64,000 nt of DNA, taken from an uncultured Gammaproteobacteria bacterium (GTDB lineage Bacteria > Pseudomonadota > Gammaproteobacteria > Pseudomonadales > Pseudohongiellaceae). Position 1 is the first letter of the stretch, and each line of letters begins with the position of its first letter. The notes below the pieces were generated by a model. The model was given only the letters and a program-made list of their open reading frames with translations, was not told the DNA's origin and searched no databases. This document shows positions 36,879 through 45,291 of the stretch, in pieces. The translations under genes were made by a program, and so were the position numbers. The DNA lies in NCBI GenBank assembly GCA_903837345.1, contig CAILUG010000057.1, positions 1 through 64,000 on the forward strand, in the 5' to 3' direction.

Positions 36879-38516
36879 ATGGTGCAGCCAGCACAGCAAA
36901 ATATTGCGCAGATGGCAGCGGAGGCCAGCGTGCGGTTTGCCGGCCAGCCGGCCTGCACCTGCCTGGGCCGTAGCCTTAGCTTCAGCCAGCTGGCCAGTTT
37001 GAGCGATCACTTTGCACACTGGCTGCAGCAGGAGGCCGGGATCAAGCCCGGTGACAGGGTGGCACTGATGCTGCCCAACCTGCTGCAGTATCCGGTGACG
37101 GCGCTGGGTGTGCTGAAGGCGCAGGCAGTAGTCGTCAATATCAATCCGCTTTATACCCCCCAGGAACTGCAGCGGGTGTTACAGGACAGCGGTGCGGTGG
37201 TGTTGGTGGTGGTGGCCAATGTGGCCCACACGGTGGCCGCCTTGTCGGGCGCCACCTCAGTGCGAAAAACAGTGGTGACAGAGATCGGTGACTTGCTGGG
37301 CAAACTGGCAGGACCGCTTGCCAATTTCACTGTGCGGCATGTCAGCAAGATGATCAAACCGTTCCGGCTGGCCAACACGGTCGGGTTTGCAACCGCCATG
37401 CGCGTTGGCAAGCAATGGTGCCAGCGCCAGCCTGGCCTGGGCAAGGATTTCAGTGCCGATACCCTCGCCGTGCTGCAATATACCGGTGGCACTACCGGCG
37501 TGGTCAAAGGGGCGATGCTCACCCACAGCAACCTGCTCAGCAATGTCGGGCAGATCATAGCCAGCATGGCTGGTGATTGCCCTGGCGCTGCAGCAGTGAT
37601 GGTGGCGCCGCTGCCGCTTTATCACATTTATGCGTTCAACCTGAGTTTCCTGCTGGCGTTGCAGCGAGGTCATCATGTGCTGTTGATCCCGAATCCGCGC
37701 GACAGCAGCAGCGTGGCGAAGGCGATGGCAGGCGCCAGAGTGCAGGGTTTTATCGGTATCAACACGCTGTACCAGAGTCTGTTGCAGAATCCACGGTTTC
37801 GTAAACTTGATTTCAGCAATTTGCGCATTGCCAGTTCGGGCGGCATGGCGCTCTCCATGGATGTGTCAGCACGCTGGTTGCAGCTGACCGGCAAACCCAT
37901 ACTGGAAGGTTATGGCTTGACTGAATGCTCGCCACTGGTGACGTGTAATACTTATGCCAACTACAAGCCCAATACTGCCGGTAAGGTGACAGTTGGCACT
38001 GAACTGCGACTGGTAACTGCCAGTGGCAAGCTGGCAGCGCCAATGGAAGCCGGCGAGATCCAGGTGCGTGGCCCGCAAGTCATGCGTGGCTACTGGAACA
38101 ATGCGGACGAAACCGCAATGGTACTGGACCGGGAAGGCTGGTTGCGTACCGGCGATATCGGTGTGCTGGATGCCGACGGTTTCCTGCAAATCGTTGATCG
38201 CATCAAAGACCTGATTGTGGTATCAGGGTTCAATGTTTATCCGAAAGAGATCGAAGAGCGAGTGTTGTCCCATCCTGATATAGCTGATGCCTGTGCCGTT
38301 GCCAGTGGCGACGAGCTGGCGCCTCGCATCAAGCTGTTTGTGGTCAGCAGCAACCCGTCACTGACAACTGCAGATGTGCTGCTGCATTGCCGTACCGGTC
38401 TGGCGGCCTACAAGGTGCCAAAGGAAATCGAATTCCGCACCACGTTGCCAAAATCGGCGCTAGGAAAAGTACTGCGAAGGGAACTGCGTGATTTGGCGAG
38501 GCAGTCAGCGCAGTGA
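36879..38516 (+). CDS. AMP-forming acyl-CoA synthetase, FadD-like
   Basis: Ligase of 545 residues that activates fatty acids or similar carboxylates to CoA esters. The AMP-binding motif is LQYTGGTTGVVKGAMLTH, followed by YGLTECSPLV and the C-terminal GDIGVLDADGFLQIVDR and SGFNVYPKEIEE blocks, with the catalytic Lys near PKSALGKVLRRELR. It is close in length to FadD (561) and most like long-chain enzymes. The recJ start overlaps its stop, an odd pairing with no clear functional link. Confidence 0.92.
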   Translation: MVQPAQQNIAQMAAEASVRFAGQPACTCLGRSLSFSQLASLSDHFAHWLQQEAGIKPGDRVALMLPNLLQYPVTALGVLKAQAVVVNINPLYTPQELQRVLQDSGAVVLVVVANVAHTVAALSGATSVRKTVVTEIGDLLGKLAGPLANFTVRHVSKMIKPFRLANTVGFATAMRVGKQWCQRQPGLGKDFSADTLAVLQYTGGTTGVVKGAMLTHSNLLSNVGQIIASMAGDCPGAAAVMVAPLPLYHIYAFNLSFLLALQRGHHVLLIPNPRDSSSVAKAMAGARVQGFIGINTLYQSLLQNPRFRKLDFSNLRIASSGGMALSMDVSARWLQLTGKPILEGYGLTECSPLVTCNTYANYKPNTAGKVTVGTELRLVTASGKLAAPMEAGEIQVRGPQVMRGYWNNADETAMVLDREGWLRTGDIGVLDADGFLQIVDRIKDLIVVSGFNVYPKEIEERVLSHPDIADACAVASGDELAPRIKLFVVSSNPSLTTADVLLHCRTGLAAYKVPKEIEFRTTLPKSALGKVLRRELRDLARQSAQ

Positions 38517-40252
38517 ATTATCTGCAGTACAAACGCCGCCAGGCGCAATCAACTCCGCAATTCACCAAAGTCCTGCACCCGGTGCTGCAGCAGATACTGG
38601 CAGCCAGGGGAGTGGCGACTGACGAACAATTGCAATTGCAGCTGGCGTTGCTGCATGCGCCTGACACCTTGTCAGGCATGGACAGCGCCGTCTCGTTGTT
38701 GTTGAACGTGCTGGCTCGCCAGCAGCGCGTGATGATCGTGGCTGACTATGATGCCGACGGCGCCACCAGTTGCGCATTGTTGATACTCGGCTTGCGCCGG
38801 CTCGGGTTTTTGCATGTCGATTATCTGGTGCCCAACCGTTTCGAATACGGCTACGGGCTCACGCCACCCATAGTGGAACTGGCACTGCCACTGCACCCGG
38901 ATTTGCTGATCACGGTCGACAATGGCATTGCCAGTCATGCCGGGGTGGCGTTGGCGCGAGACTGCGGCATGGAGGTGCTGATCACCGATCATCATTTGCC
39001 GGCCGACACATTGCCGCGGGCTTCGGCCATCCTGAATCCCAACCAGCGCGGCTGCAGTTTTGCCAGCAAGGCGCTGGCCGGGGTAGGGGTGGTGTTTTAT
39101 CTGCTGCTGGGGATGCGCAAGGCGATGCGTGAGCTTGGCATGTTCAATCCGGCCACCTTGCCTGAACCCAATTTCGCCACCCTGCTGGATCTGGTGGCGC
39201 TCGGCACCATCGCCGATGTAGTGCCACTCGATGACAACAACCGGCGTCTGGTGAAACATGGTCTGGCACTTATACGGCAGGGGCGGGCCCGCCCCGGCAT
39301 TGCGGCGTTGCTCGAATGTGCCGGCAAAAATCCCGCCACCTGTGTCGCCAGTGATCTGGCTTTTGCAGCCGGTCCGCGTCTGAATGCGGCAGGGCGCTTG
39401 CGGGAAATGAGTCTTGGCATCGAATGCCTGATCAGCGATGACAGGGAACAGGCGCGCCAGATGGCGATACAGCTGGATGCCCTCAACAAGGATCGCAAAC
39501 TGATCGAGCAGGACATGCAGGAATCAGCGTTGCAGCAGCTCGACGAGTTGGCCAACGTGGCTGCCCGGCCGGTGAGCCTGTGCCTGTATGACGAACGCTG
39601 GCATCAGGGTGTGATCGGCATCCTGGCCTCGCGGCTCAAGGACCGCTTGCATTGTCCGGTGCTGGTTTTTGCCGATGCCGGCAATGACGAGGCGGCGCAG
39701 CCGATGCTGAAAGGCTCGGCACGATCGATACCCGGCGTGCACATGCGCGACTTGCTCGACAGTGTTGCCACCCACAATCCGGGTCTGCTGGAAAAATTCG
39801 GGGGTCATGCGATGGCAGCCGGGCTCACGCTGCCGAAAGCCGGGTTCGAAGAATTCGCGGCTGCCTTTGACGCCGAAGTGCGCAAGAGTGTGGATCCCGG
39901 GTTGTTGCAACGCGAAATATGGCATGACGGCAATTTGCCGGCTGCCTGTTTTTCGCTGGATTTTGCCGAACAGCTGCGGTCCCTGACGCCGTGGGGCCAG
40001 CATTTCCCCGAGCCGGTGTTTGCCGATGAGTTTGTAGTCCACAGCCACCGTGTCCTGGCCGACAAACACCTGAAACTTGCGGTCAGCGTGCAGGGTGCTG
40101 CGCTGAAAGTGGATGCCATTGCGTTCAATCAGGTACCTGCCATTCCGATTGCCCCCGGCCAGCGCGTGCACTTGCTGTACAAGCTCGATATCAATGAGTA
40201 CCGTGGTGAACGCGTATTGCAGTTGCTGGTCGAACGCTTTGAATTCCTTTGA
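38513..40252 (+). CDS. recJ: Single-stranded-DNA-specific exonuclease RecJ
   Basis: 5'-3' ssDNA exonuclease of 579 residues for recombination and mismatch repair. The DHH phosphoesterase motifs are present: ADYDADGATS, TVDNGIASH and ITDHHLP, then the DHHA1 domain with GGHAMAAGLTL. It starts at a GTG overlapping the stop of the acyl-CoA synthetase gene (GTGA), so it depends on coupling. The length matches the E. coli protein (577). Confidence 0.97.
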   Translation: MNYLQYKRRQAQSTPQFTKVLHPVLQQILAARGVATDEQLQLQLALLHAPDTLSGMDSAVSLLLNVLARQQRVMIVADYDADGATSCALLILGLRRLGFLHVDYLVPNRFEYGYGLTPPIVELALPLHPDLLITVDNGIASHAGVALARDCGMEVLITDHHLPADTLPRASAILNPNQRGCSFASKALAGVGVVFYLLLGMRKAMRELGMFNPATLPEPNFATLLDLVALGTIADVVPLDDNNRRLVKHGLALIRQGRARPGIAALLECAGKNPATCVASDLAFAAGPRLNAAGRLREMSLGIECLISDDREQARQMAIQLDALNKDRKLIEQDMQESALQQLDELANVAARPVSLCLYDERWHQGVIGILASRLKDRLHCPVLVFADAGNDEAAQPMLKGSARSIPGVHMRDLLDSVATHNPGLLEKFGGHAMAAGLTLPKAGFEEFAAAFDAEVRKSVDPGLLQREIWHDGNLPAACFSLDFAEQLRSLTPWGQHFPEPVFADEFVVHSHRVLADKHLKLAVSVQGAALKVDAIAFNQVPAIPIAPGQRVHLLYKLDINEYRGERVLQLLVERFEFL

Positions 40253-40272
40253 TTGGACATGAGTGAATCTTC

Positions 40273-41484
40273 ATGCAGTTGAGTGCCTTCACCCACCGCC
40301 CGTTTGTGCTGTACTGGCTGTCGCGTTTCTGCGCCACTTTTGCGGTGCAGGTGATCGCGGTGTCAGTCGCCTGGCAGGTGTACGACCTGACCCGGCAGCC
40401 ACTTGATCTTGGCATCCTGGGCATGGTGCAGTTTCTGCCCATGCTGCTGCTGGTGTTCATAACCGGTTCTGCGGCAGATCGTTTTGGTCACGGCAAGGTA
40501 ATGATGATATCGGTGGCAGTGGAAGTGTTATGCGCAGCCGCCATTCTGCTGTTCGCATGGCTTGGTCTCGGTTCACCGTTGCCGATCTTTGTGACATTGA
40601 CGGTATTGGCAGTTGCGCGTGCATTCTTTGGACCTGCGTCACAATCACTGGTGGTACATCTGGTCCCCAAACATGATTTTGCCAATGCGATTGGCTGGAA
40701 TTCCTCAGCCTGGCAGATCGCGAGCATCGTCGGTCCGATGGCAGGCGGTTTGCTCTATGGTATTGGTGCCACGGTGGCCTATGGCACTTCCACGGTGATG
40801 CTGGTGCTGGCGCTGGTCTTGTTGTCGAGAATTCCCCCTACGCCAGCGCCGGCGGAAATCCGCAAGCTGACTTTTGCCTCGTTGTTTGACGGCATGCATT
40901 TCATTCGCAAGCAGCCGCTGGTGTTGGGAGCGATCTCGCTCGATCTGTTTGCAGTGTTATTGGGGGGAGCAGTTGCACTGCTGCCAGTCTACGCACGCGA
41001 TATCCTGGAGCTGGGCCCGTGGGGTTTGGGCCTGTTGCGCGCAGCGCCGGGAGTGGGGGCGGTGATCACTGCCGCGTTATTGGCGGTGATGCCGGTACGT
41101 GACAATGCCGGTCGCATCCTGCTGGTATTTGTGGCGCTGTTCGGAGTATTCACGATCGGTTTCGGGGCCTCGCACTGGGCGCCGCTGTCGATCCTGATGC
41201 TGGCATTGATAGGCGCAGCCGACATGGTGAGCGTGGTTATCCGTGAAACCCTGCTGCAGTTGTGGACTCCCGACGAAGTACGCGGCCGGGTCAATGCCGT
41301 CAACATGGTGTTTCTGGGGGCCTCGAACGAGCTGGGCGAATTTCGCGCCGGCCTGATGGCAGCCTGGATCGGGGTGGTGCCGGCTGTGGTGGTGGGTGGT
41401 ATTGGTGCAGTTGGCGTCGCGGCGCTGTGGGCATTGTTCTTCCCCACATTGCGTGATGCCCGTTATCTCGATGGTCGGCGTTGA
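40273..41484 (+). CDS. MFS transporter, enterobactin-exporter (EntS)-like
   Basis: Membrane protein of 403 residues with 11-12 helices. The MFS loop 2-3 motif appears as GSAADRFGHGKVM, and the ARAFFGPASQSLVVHLVP and DEVRGRVNAVNMVFLGASNELGEFRAG blocks are typical of the EntS/MFS_3 group. It likely exports a small molecule, but no siderophore or drug genes are near, so the substrate cannot be given. It starts 20 bases after recJ. Confidence 0.9.
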   Translation: MQLSAFTHRPFVLYWLSRFCATFAVQVIAVSVAWQVYDLTRQPLDLGILGMVQFLPMLLLVFITGSAADRFGHGKVMMISVAVEVLCAAAILLFAWLGLGSPLPIFVTLTVLAVARAFFGPASQSLVVHLVPKHDFANAIGWNSSAWQIASIVGPMAGGLLYGIGATVAYGTSTVMLVLALVLLSRIPPTPAPAEIRKLTFASLFDGMHFIRKQPLVLGAISLDLFAVLLGGAVALLPVYARDILELGPWGLGLLRAAPGVGAVITAALLAVMPVRDNAGRILLVFVALFGVFTIGFGASHWAPLSILMLALIGAADMVSVVIRETLLQLWTPDEVRGRVNAVNMVFLGASNELGEFRAGLMAAWIGVVPAVVVGGIGAVGVAALWALFFPTLRDARYLDGRR

Positions 41485-41527
41485 GTGAGCCTTTGGCAAG
41501 TACTGCGTTCTGCGAGGGTCAGTGCAG

Positions 41528-41635
41528 TCGGGCTTCGTCATGAAGATTACGGGGACACGCACAAGTACGTCCCTGTAGCTCCCTGCGGCCATCCATGGCC
41601 GCAGAGGTCCCCTCCATCTTCATGCCGAAGCCCTC
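41528..41635 (-). repeat. Palindromic element, copy 2
   Basis: Arms at 41528-41556 and 41607-41635 pair at 23 of 29 positions. The 50-base core (41557-41606), read on the minus strand, has GCGGCCA-N4-TGGCCGC, then ACAGGGACGTACT and ends in GCGT. It lies 43 bases after the stop of the EntS-like gene. The 17 bases 41640-41656 just outside the arm match those after copy 5 (46831-46847) at 15 positions. Confidence 0.85.
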
Positions 41636-41690
41636 TTCCGAAATCTGCGCGTGTTCGTTTCGGTTGAATGAATTACGCGCTGAACCAGAG

Positions 41691-41802
41691 AGCCTTGGGC
41701 AGAGTAATGCTTCTGAAACCGTCGGAGGCCATGGATGGCCGGAGGCGAGCCTACAGGGACGTACTCGTGGCGTGTTTCAGCAGCATTACTCTGCCCAAGG
41801 CT
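41691..41802 (+). repeat. Palindromic element, copy 3 (reference copy)
   Basis: Arms at 41691-41719 and 41774-41802 pair at 28 of 29 positions. The 54-base core at 41720-41773 begins CGTCGGAGGCC, contains a GGCCA/TGGCC mini-stem, then ACAGGGACGTACT, and ends GGCGT. The arm sequence is nearly that of copy 7; the three differences between their left arms are matched by compensating changes in the right arms. The pair with copy 2 is divergent. Confidence 0.9.
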
Positions 41803-41900
41803 GTGCTCTGAACAAGAATTCGACTCAAGCATTCATCATATTTGCGCAACAGCAGTGGCATAATGCTCCGGCCTTTCCGCACATCCTTAGGAGCAAGGTT

Positions 41901-42938
41901 ATGCATAACATCTTCACATTTAAAAAACTGGCAGCCTTCGTGAGTCTCAGCCTGATCGCCGGCCTTGCCATTGCCCAGCAGGACTACGTGGTCTATGCCA
42001 CCAACGAAGATTCCAACAATGTCAGCATCATCGATGGCGCCACCAGCAAGGTGCTGGCAACAGTGCCGGTAGGCAAGCGTCCGCGCGGGCTCAAACTCAA
42101 TCCGGATGGCACGCGTTTGTATGTAGCAGTCAGCGGCACCCAGAAGTGCCCGCCGACCATGAAAGATGAGGACTGCGAAAAACTGGCAGTTGATCCGGGT
42201 GCCGACGGCATTGCCGAAGTGGATACTGCCAGCCACGCCGTATTGCGAGTGCTGCCCAGCGGTCTTGATCCGGAACAGTTTGATGTGGACTGGCGCGCCG
42301 GTCTCGTTTATGTAGCCAATGAGGACGCCAACCAGGCCAGCATACTCAGTCTGGAAAAGGGCGAGATCATCACTACAGTACCCACCGGCCTGCAGCCGGA
42401 AGGTGTGCGCCTGTCACCCGATTCAAAACTGGTATATGTCACCGGTGAAGTCGACAGCGATGTTACCGTGATCGATACGGCTACCAACAAACTGAAGAGC
42501 AAGATCAAGGTCGGGTTGCGGCCGCGCGACATCGTGTTTACCAGCGACAGCCGGCGTGCCTTTGTTTCCAACGAAGTCGGCGCCAGCATTGCGGTGATCG
42601 ATGTGGCAAGCAGCAAGGTGGTGAAGACGTACACATTGCCGGAAGGTTCCTTGCCGATGGGACTGGTGCTGTCGCCTGACAACCAGACTCTCTATATCGC
42701 CACAGGTCGCGCCCATAACGTGCTGGCAATGAATGTGGCAGATGGCGCCATCAAGGGCAGTGTTGATGCCGGACGTCGTCCCTGGGGGCTGGTAATGAGT
42801 CCTGACGGCAGCAAACTCTACACTGCCAACGGCCCCTCCAATGATGTGAGTGTGATCGACGTGGCGACTTTCAAGTTGCTGAGCAAGATAACTGTAGGTA
42901 CATCGCCCTGGGGCGTGCGGATCGGGCCGAAGCATTAA
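41901..42938 (+). CDS. Secreted YVTN/YncE-like beta-propeller protein
   Basis: Product of 345 residues; ATG at 41901 with AGGAG eight bases upstream. A signal peptide ends near LAIAQQ (about 25). The rest is a seven-bladed propeller with repeated YVTN-type blades (NVSIIDGATSKVLATVPVG, DVTVIDTATNKLKSKI, DVSVIDVATFKLLSKI). A KCPPTMKDEDCEKL insert in blade 2 could form a disulfide. Similar proteins occur near PQQ-dependent dehydrogenase systems, and this genome has two PQQ-type proteins nearby. The function is not known. Confidence 0.85.
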   Translation: MHNIFTFKKLAAFVSLSLIAGLAIAQQDYVVYATNEDSNNVSIIDGATSKVLATVPVGKRPRGLKLNPDGTRLYVAVSGTQKCPPTMKDEDCEKLAVDPGADGIAEVDTASHAVLRVLPSGLDPEQFDVDWRAGLVYVANEDANQASILSLEKGEIITTVPTGLQPEGVRLSPDSKLVYVTGEVDSDVTVIDTATNKLKSKIKVGLRPRDIVFTSDSRRAFVSNEVGASIAVIDVASSKVVKTYTLPEGSLPMGLVLSPDNQTLYIATGRAHNVLAMNVADGAIKGSVDAGRRPWGLVMSPDGSKLYTANGPSNDVSVIDVATFKLLSKITVGTSPWGVRIGPKH

Positions 42939-42975
42939 GCGCCGCGGCCCTCCGTTGGGACTTGACCGGCTGCGT

Positions 42976-43578
42976 TTATTTCGCAGCCAGTTTGGCTGCA
43001 ATGCCCGCCACATGTTTGCCCTGGAAGCGGGCGATGGTCAGTTCCTTGGCCGAAGGCTGACGACTGCCATTGCCGGCAATCGTGGTGGCGCCATAAGGAC
43101 TGCCGCCACAAATTTCACTGGCTTCCTGCATTTCCGGAATCGCATAAGGCACGCCAACCACCACCATGCCGTGATGGAACAGTGTGGTGTGGAATGAAGT
43201 GAGGGTGGTTTCCTGGCCGCCATGTTGCGAAGCTGTGGAAGTGAACACGCTGCCAACCTTGCCCACCAGTTTGCCGGTGAACCACAGACCGCCGGTCTGG
43301 TCGAGGAAGTTGCGCATCTGCGCGCACATGTTGCCGAAGCGGGTAGGAGCGCCAAAGATGATTGCATCGTAGGAGGCCAGTTCATCGACGGTACACAGGG
43401 GCGCCGCCTGATCGAGCTTGGCACCTGCCTTGCGCGCCACTTCTTCCGGCACCAGATCCGGTACGCGCTTGATGTCGACCTGCACGTCGCCCGCACTGCG
43501 CGCGCCTTCTGCGACTGCATTTGCCATGGTTTCAATGTGGCCGTACATGCTGTAGTAAAGCACTAGAACTTTGGTCAT
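42976..43578 (-). CDS. wrbA: NAD(P)H:quinone oxidoreductase, WrbA type
   Basis: Flavodoxin-like FMN protein of 200 residues that reduces quinones by two electrons. FMN-binding loops are visible as [12 protein letters not shown] and [24 protein letters not shown], with [14 protein letters not shown] as the third loop. The length matches the E. coli protein (198). It lies downstream of the ankyrin gene on the same strand with a 30-base gap. A small hairpin (42968-42988) overlaps its stop codon. Confidence 0.96.
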   Translation of the reverse strand: MTKVLVLYYSMYGHIETMANAVAEGARSAGDVQVDIKRVPDLVPEEVARKAGAKLDQAAPLCTVDELASYDAIIFGAPTRFGNMCAQMRNFLDQTGGLWFTGKLVGKVGSVFTSTASQHGGQETTLTSFHTTLFHHGMVVVGVPYAIPEMQEASEICGGSPYGATTIAGNGSRQPSAKELTIARFQGKHVAGIAAKLAAK

Positions 43579-43608
43579 GTTGTATTCCTCAGGGTTGAAA
43601 ATATCAGG

Positions 43609-45288
43609 TTAAGGTTGGGCTCTCGCAGGAGCTTTGGTCTGTGATGATCCCGGCTTGGCACCCAGTTCCAGCAAAACGCCGGCTGTTGCCTTGTTGGGCG
43701 GTGCGTTGCCACCGAAACGACCGGCACCGGCTGCCTTGCCCATCGCCATATCCAGTGCCGTATTGCCGAAGTTGTCCTCAATGTTGAGGTTAGCGCCATT
43801 CTGTGCCAACAGGCGAATGAAATCGTTCCAGCCATTCTGGGCCGCGCCATGCAGCGCACTGCGCCCCTGGTCTTCCCGCGCATCAACCCTGGCTCCGGCC
43901 GCCAGCAACAGTTTCGCGGCAGCGATGCCGTTCTTTTCATCGCGGAAGCGACCGCGAATATCGACGTTGTTGGAGCCGAGCCCCGATACTGCCATCAGCG
44001 GCGTATAACCGGGCTGGTTTTTCAGATTGGCGAGGGCGCCATGTTTGAGCAACAGTTCCACCATGGCCACATCGCCGGCTTTGGCTGCGCGTATCAACGG
44101 TGTGGTACCGGTGGTGAGCATGCTGTCGCCACCACGATCGTTGCCGAGCGAGCGGTAGGGGGGAAACACTTTCAACTGCATGTTGGGGTTGGCCCCTTTT
44201 TCCAGCAATAAAGTGGCGATTTGCACCGGTGTGGTCGCATCCTGTGATGGCCGGTCCGGACGACCTCCGCGCGGCACCGTGTTGAAATCCACAGTGGAGT
44301 AGAGCGGCGCCCGGCCCCAGGTATCCCAGCGATTCACGTCGGCACCGGCCTTGATCAGGTAAGCCGCCAGATCCCAGCGTGCATTCAGGGTTGCCATCAA
44401 TAGCGGCGTGATCCCGTTCGGATCTACCTGGTTGATCATGGCTTTGTGTTCAACCAGCGCTTTGGCACAAGCCACGCAGCCTTCACGCGCAGCAAACAGC
44501 AGCGCAGTGAGGGCGCCCAAGGGTCGGCCCTGCGGCCGCGGTTCAGCGGTGACCTGGCGTTCCCACTCCTGTTCACTCGAAACTGCGTCGGGATCGGCGC
44601 CTTTCTGCAGCAACAACTCCACCATTTCCGGCTGGCTCTGCGCACTGGCAAACATCAACGCCGTCTGTCCGCGCCACTTTTCGCTGGCATTGACGTTGGC
44701 TCCATGCGCAATCAGCAACCTGGCAGCATCCACATGCGGAGTGCGCACCGTGCTCATCAATGCAGTCTGGCCTTCCAGCGTCGGTGACTCCACATCAGCG
44801 CCGGCATCGAGCAACAATTTCAACAAAGACGTCGAACCAAGCACCCCGGCCTCCGACATTGGTGAAGAACCATAATCATTGCGCGCTTTCACTTCAGCTC
44901 CGGCCTTGATCAACACTTTGGTCAATTCCACATTGCCGTTGTACACAGCCCAGTGCAGCGCAGTAGTACCATCCGCAGAGTGCTGCTTCACATCTTCCTT
45001 CGCCGCAATGGCAGCAACGACTGCATCAACATTGTTGGTGCGCGCATCCTCAACAAGATTGGCAAGAGCAGATTGAGTATTTGCAACTGACAGAAAGCAA
45101 AGCGCCCTGAAACAGAACGAGAGGGCTCGGGGCCGGTGGAGGTTTCGACGACTGTCTGAGGCCTGGACGGCCGAAGCCAAGCCCCCATGGATGGGTTCAC
45201 GGCGTGTCGGCGAAACCTCCACCGGCCCCGAGTCGTGCACCAAATCCCAAAGGGCGCCAAAAAATTTAAAACAAAAAGAAATCATCAC
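43609..45288 (-). CDS. Exported ankyrin-repeat protein with repeat element in its 5' end
   Basis: Protein of 559 residues with about 10-12 ankyrin repeats (for example DGTTALHWAVYNGNVELTKV, GRSALHGAAQNGWNDFIRL). The N-terminus is odd: after MMISFCFKFFGALWDL, about 37 residues are encoded by a palindromic element (45124-45234), then a second hydrophobic stretch ending NTQSALA that looks like the original signal peptide. No other in-frame ATG exists before about residue 147, so the frame either reads through the element or uses a rare start. Ankyrin proteins often occur beside DUF1552 and DUF1592 genes, as here. Its binding partner is unknown. Confidence 0.8.
   Translation of the reverse strand: MMISFCFKFFGALWDLVHDSGPVEVSPTRREPIHGGLASAVQASDSRRNLHRPRALSFCFRALCFLSVANTQSALANLVEDARTNNVDAVVAAIAAKEDVKQHSADGTTALHWAVYNGNVELTKVLIKAGAEVKARNDYGSSPMSEAGVLGSTSLLKLLLDAGADVESPTLEGQTALMSTVRTPHVDAARLLIAHGANVNASEKWRGQTALMFASAQSQPEMVELLLQKGADPDAVSSEQEWERQVTAEPRPQGRPLGALTALLFAAREGCVACAKALVEHKAMINQVDPNGITPLLMATLNARWDLAAYLIKAGADVNRWDTWGRAPLYSTVDFNTVPRGGRPDRPSQDATTPVQIATLLLEKGANPNMQLKVFPPYRSLGNDRGGDSMLTTGTTPLIRAAKAGDVAMVELLLKHGALANLKNQPGYTPLMAVSGLGSNNVDIRGRFRDEKNGIAAAKLLLAAGARVDAREDQGRSALHGAAQNGWNDFIRLLAQNGANLNIEDNFGNTALDMAMGKAAGAGRFGGNAPPNKATAGVLLELGAKPGSSQTKAPARAQP
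45124..45234 (+). repeat. Palindromic element, copy 4, inside the ankyrin gene
   Basis: Arms at 45124-45152 and 45206-45234 pair at 27 of 29 positions. The core (45153-45205, 53 bases) begins TGTCTGAGGCC like copy 7 but has the second-type right half with GATGGGTTCAC, as in copy 1. The element is 111 bases, a multiple of three, and read on the minus strand it has no stop codon in the ankyrin frame. Confidence 0.88.
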
Positions 45289-45291
45289 AAA

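Larger units (their letters stand above)
41485..41900. other. Intergenic segment filled by two palindromic elements
   Basis: This 416-base gap holds two copies of the palindromic element in divergent orientation, 55 bases apart. The rest is the short leader of the YncE-like gene. The small reading frames found here are by-products of the palindromes and have no ribosome sites. Confidence 0.8.
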
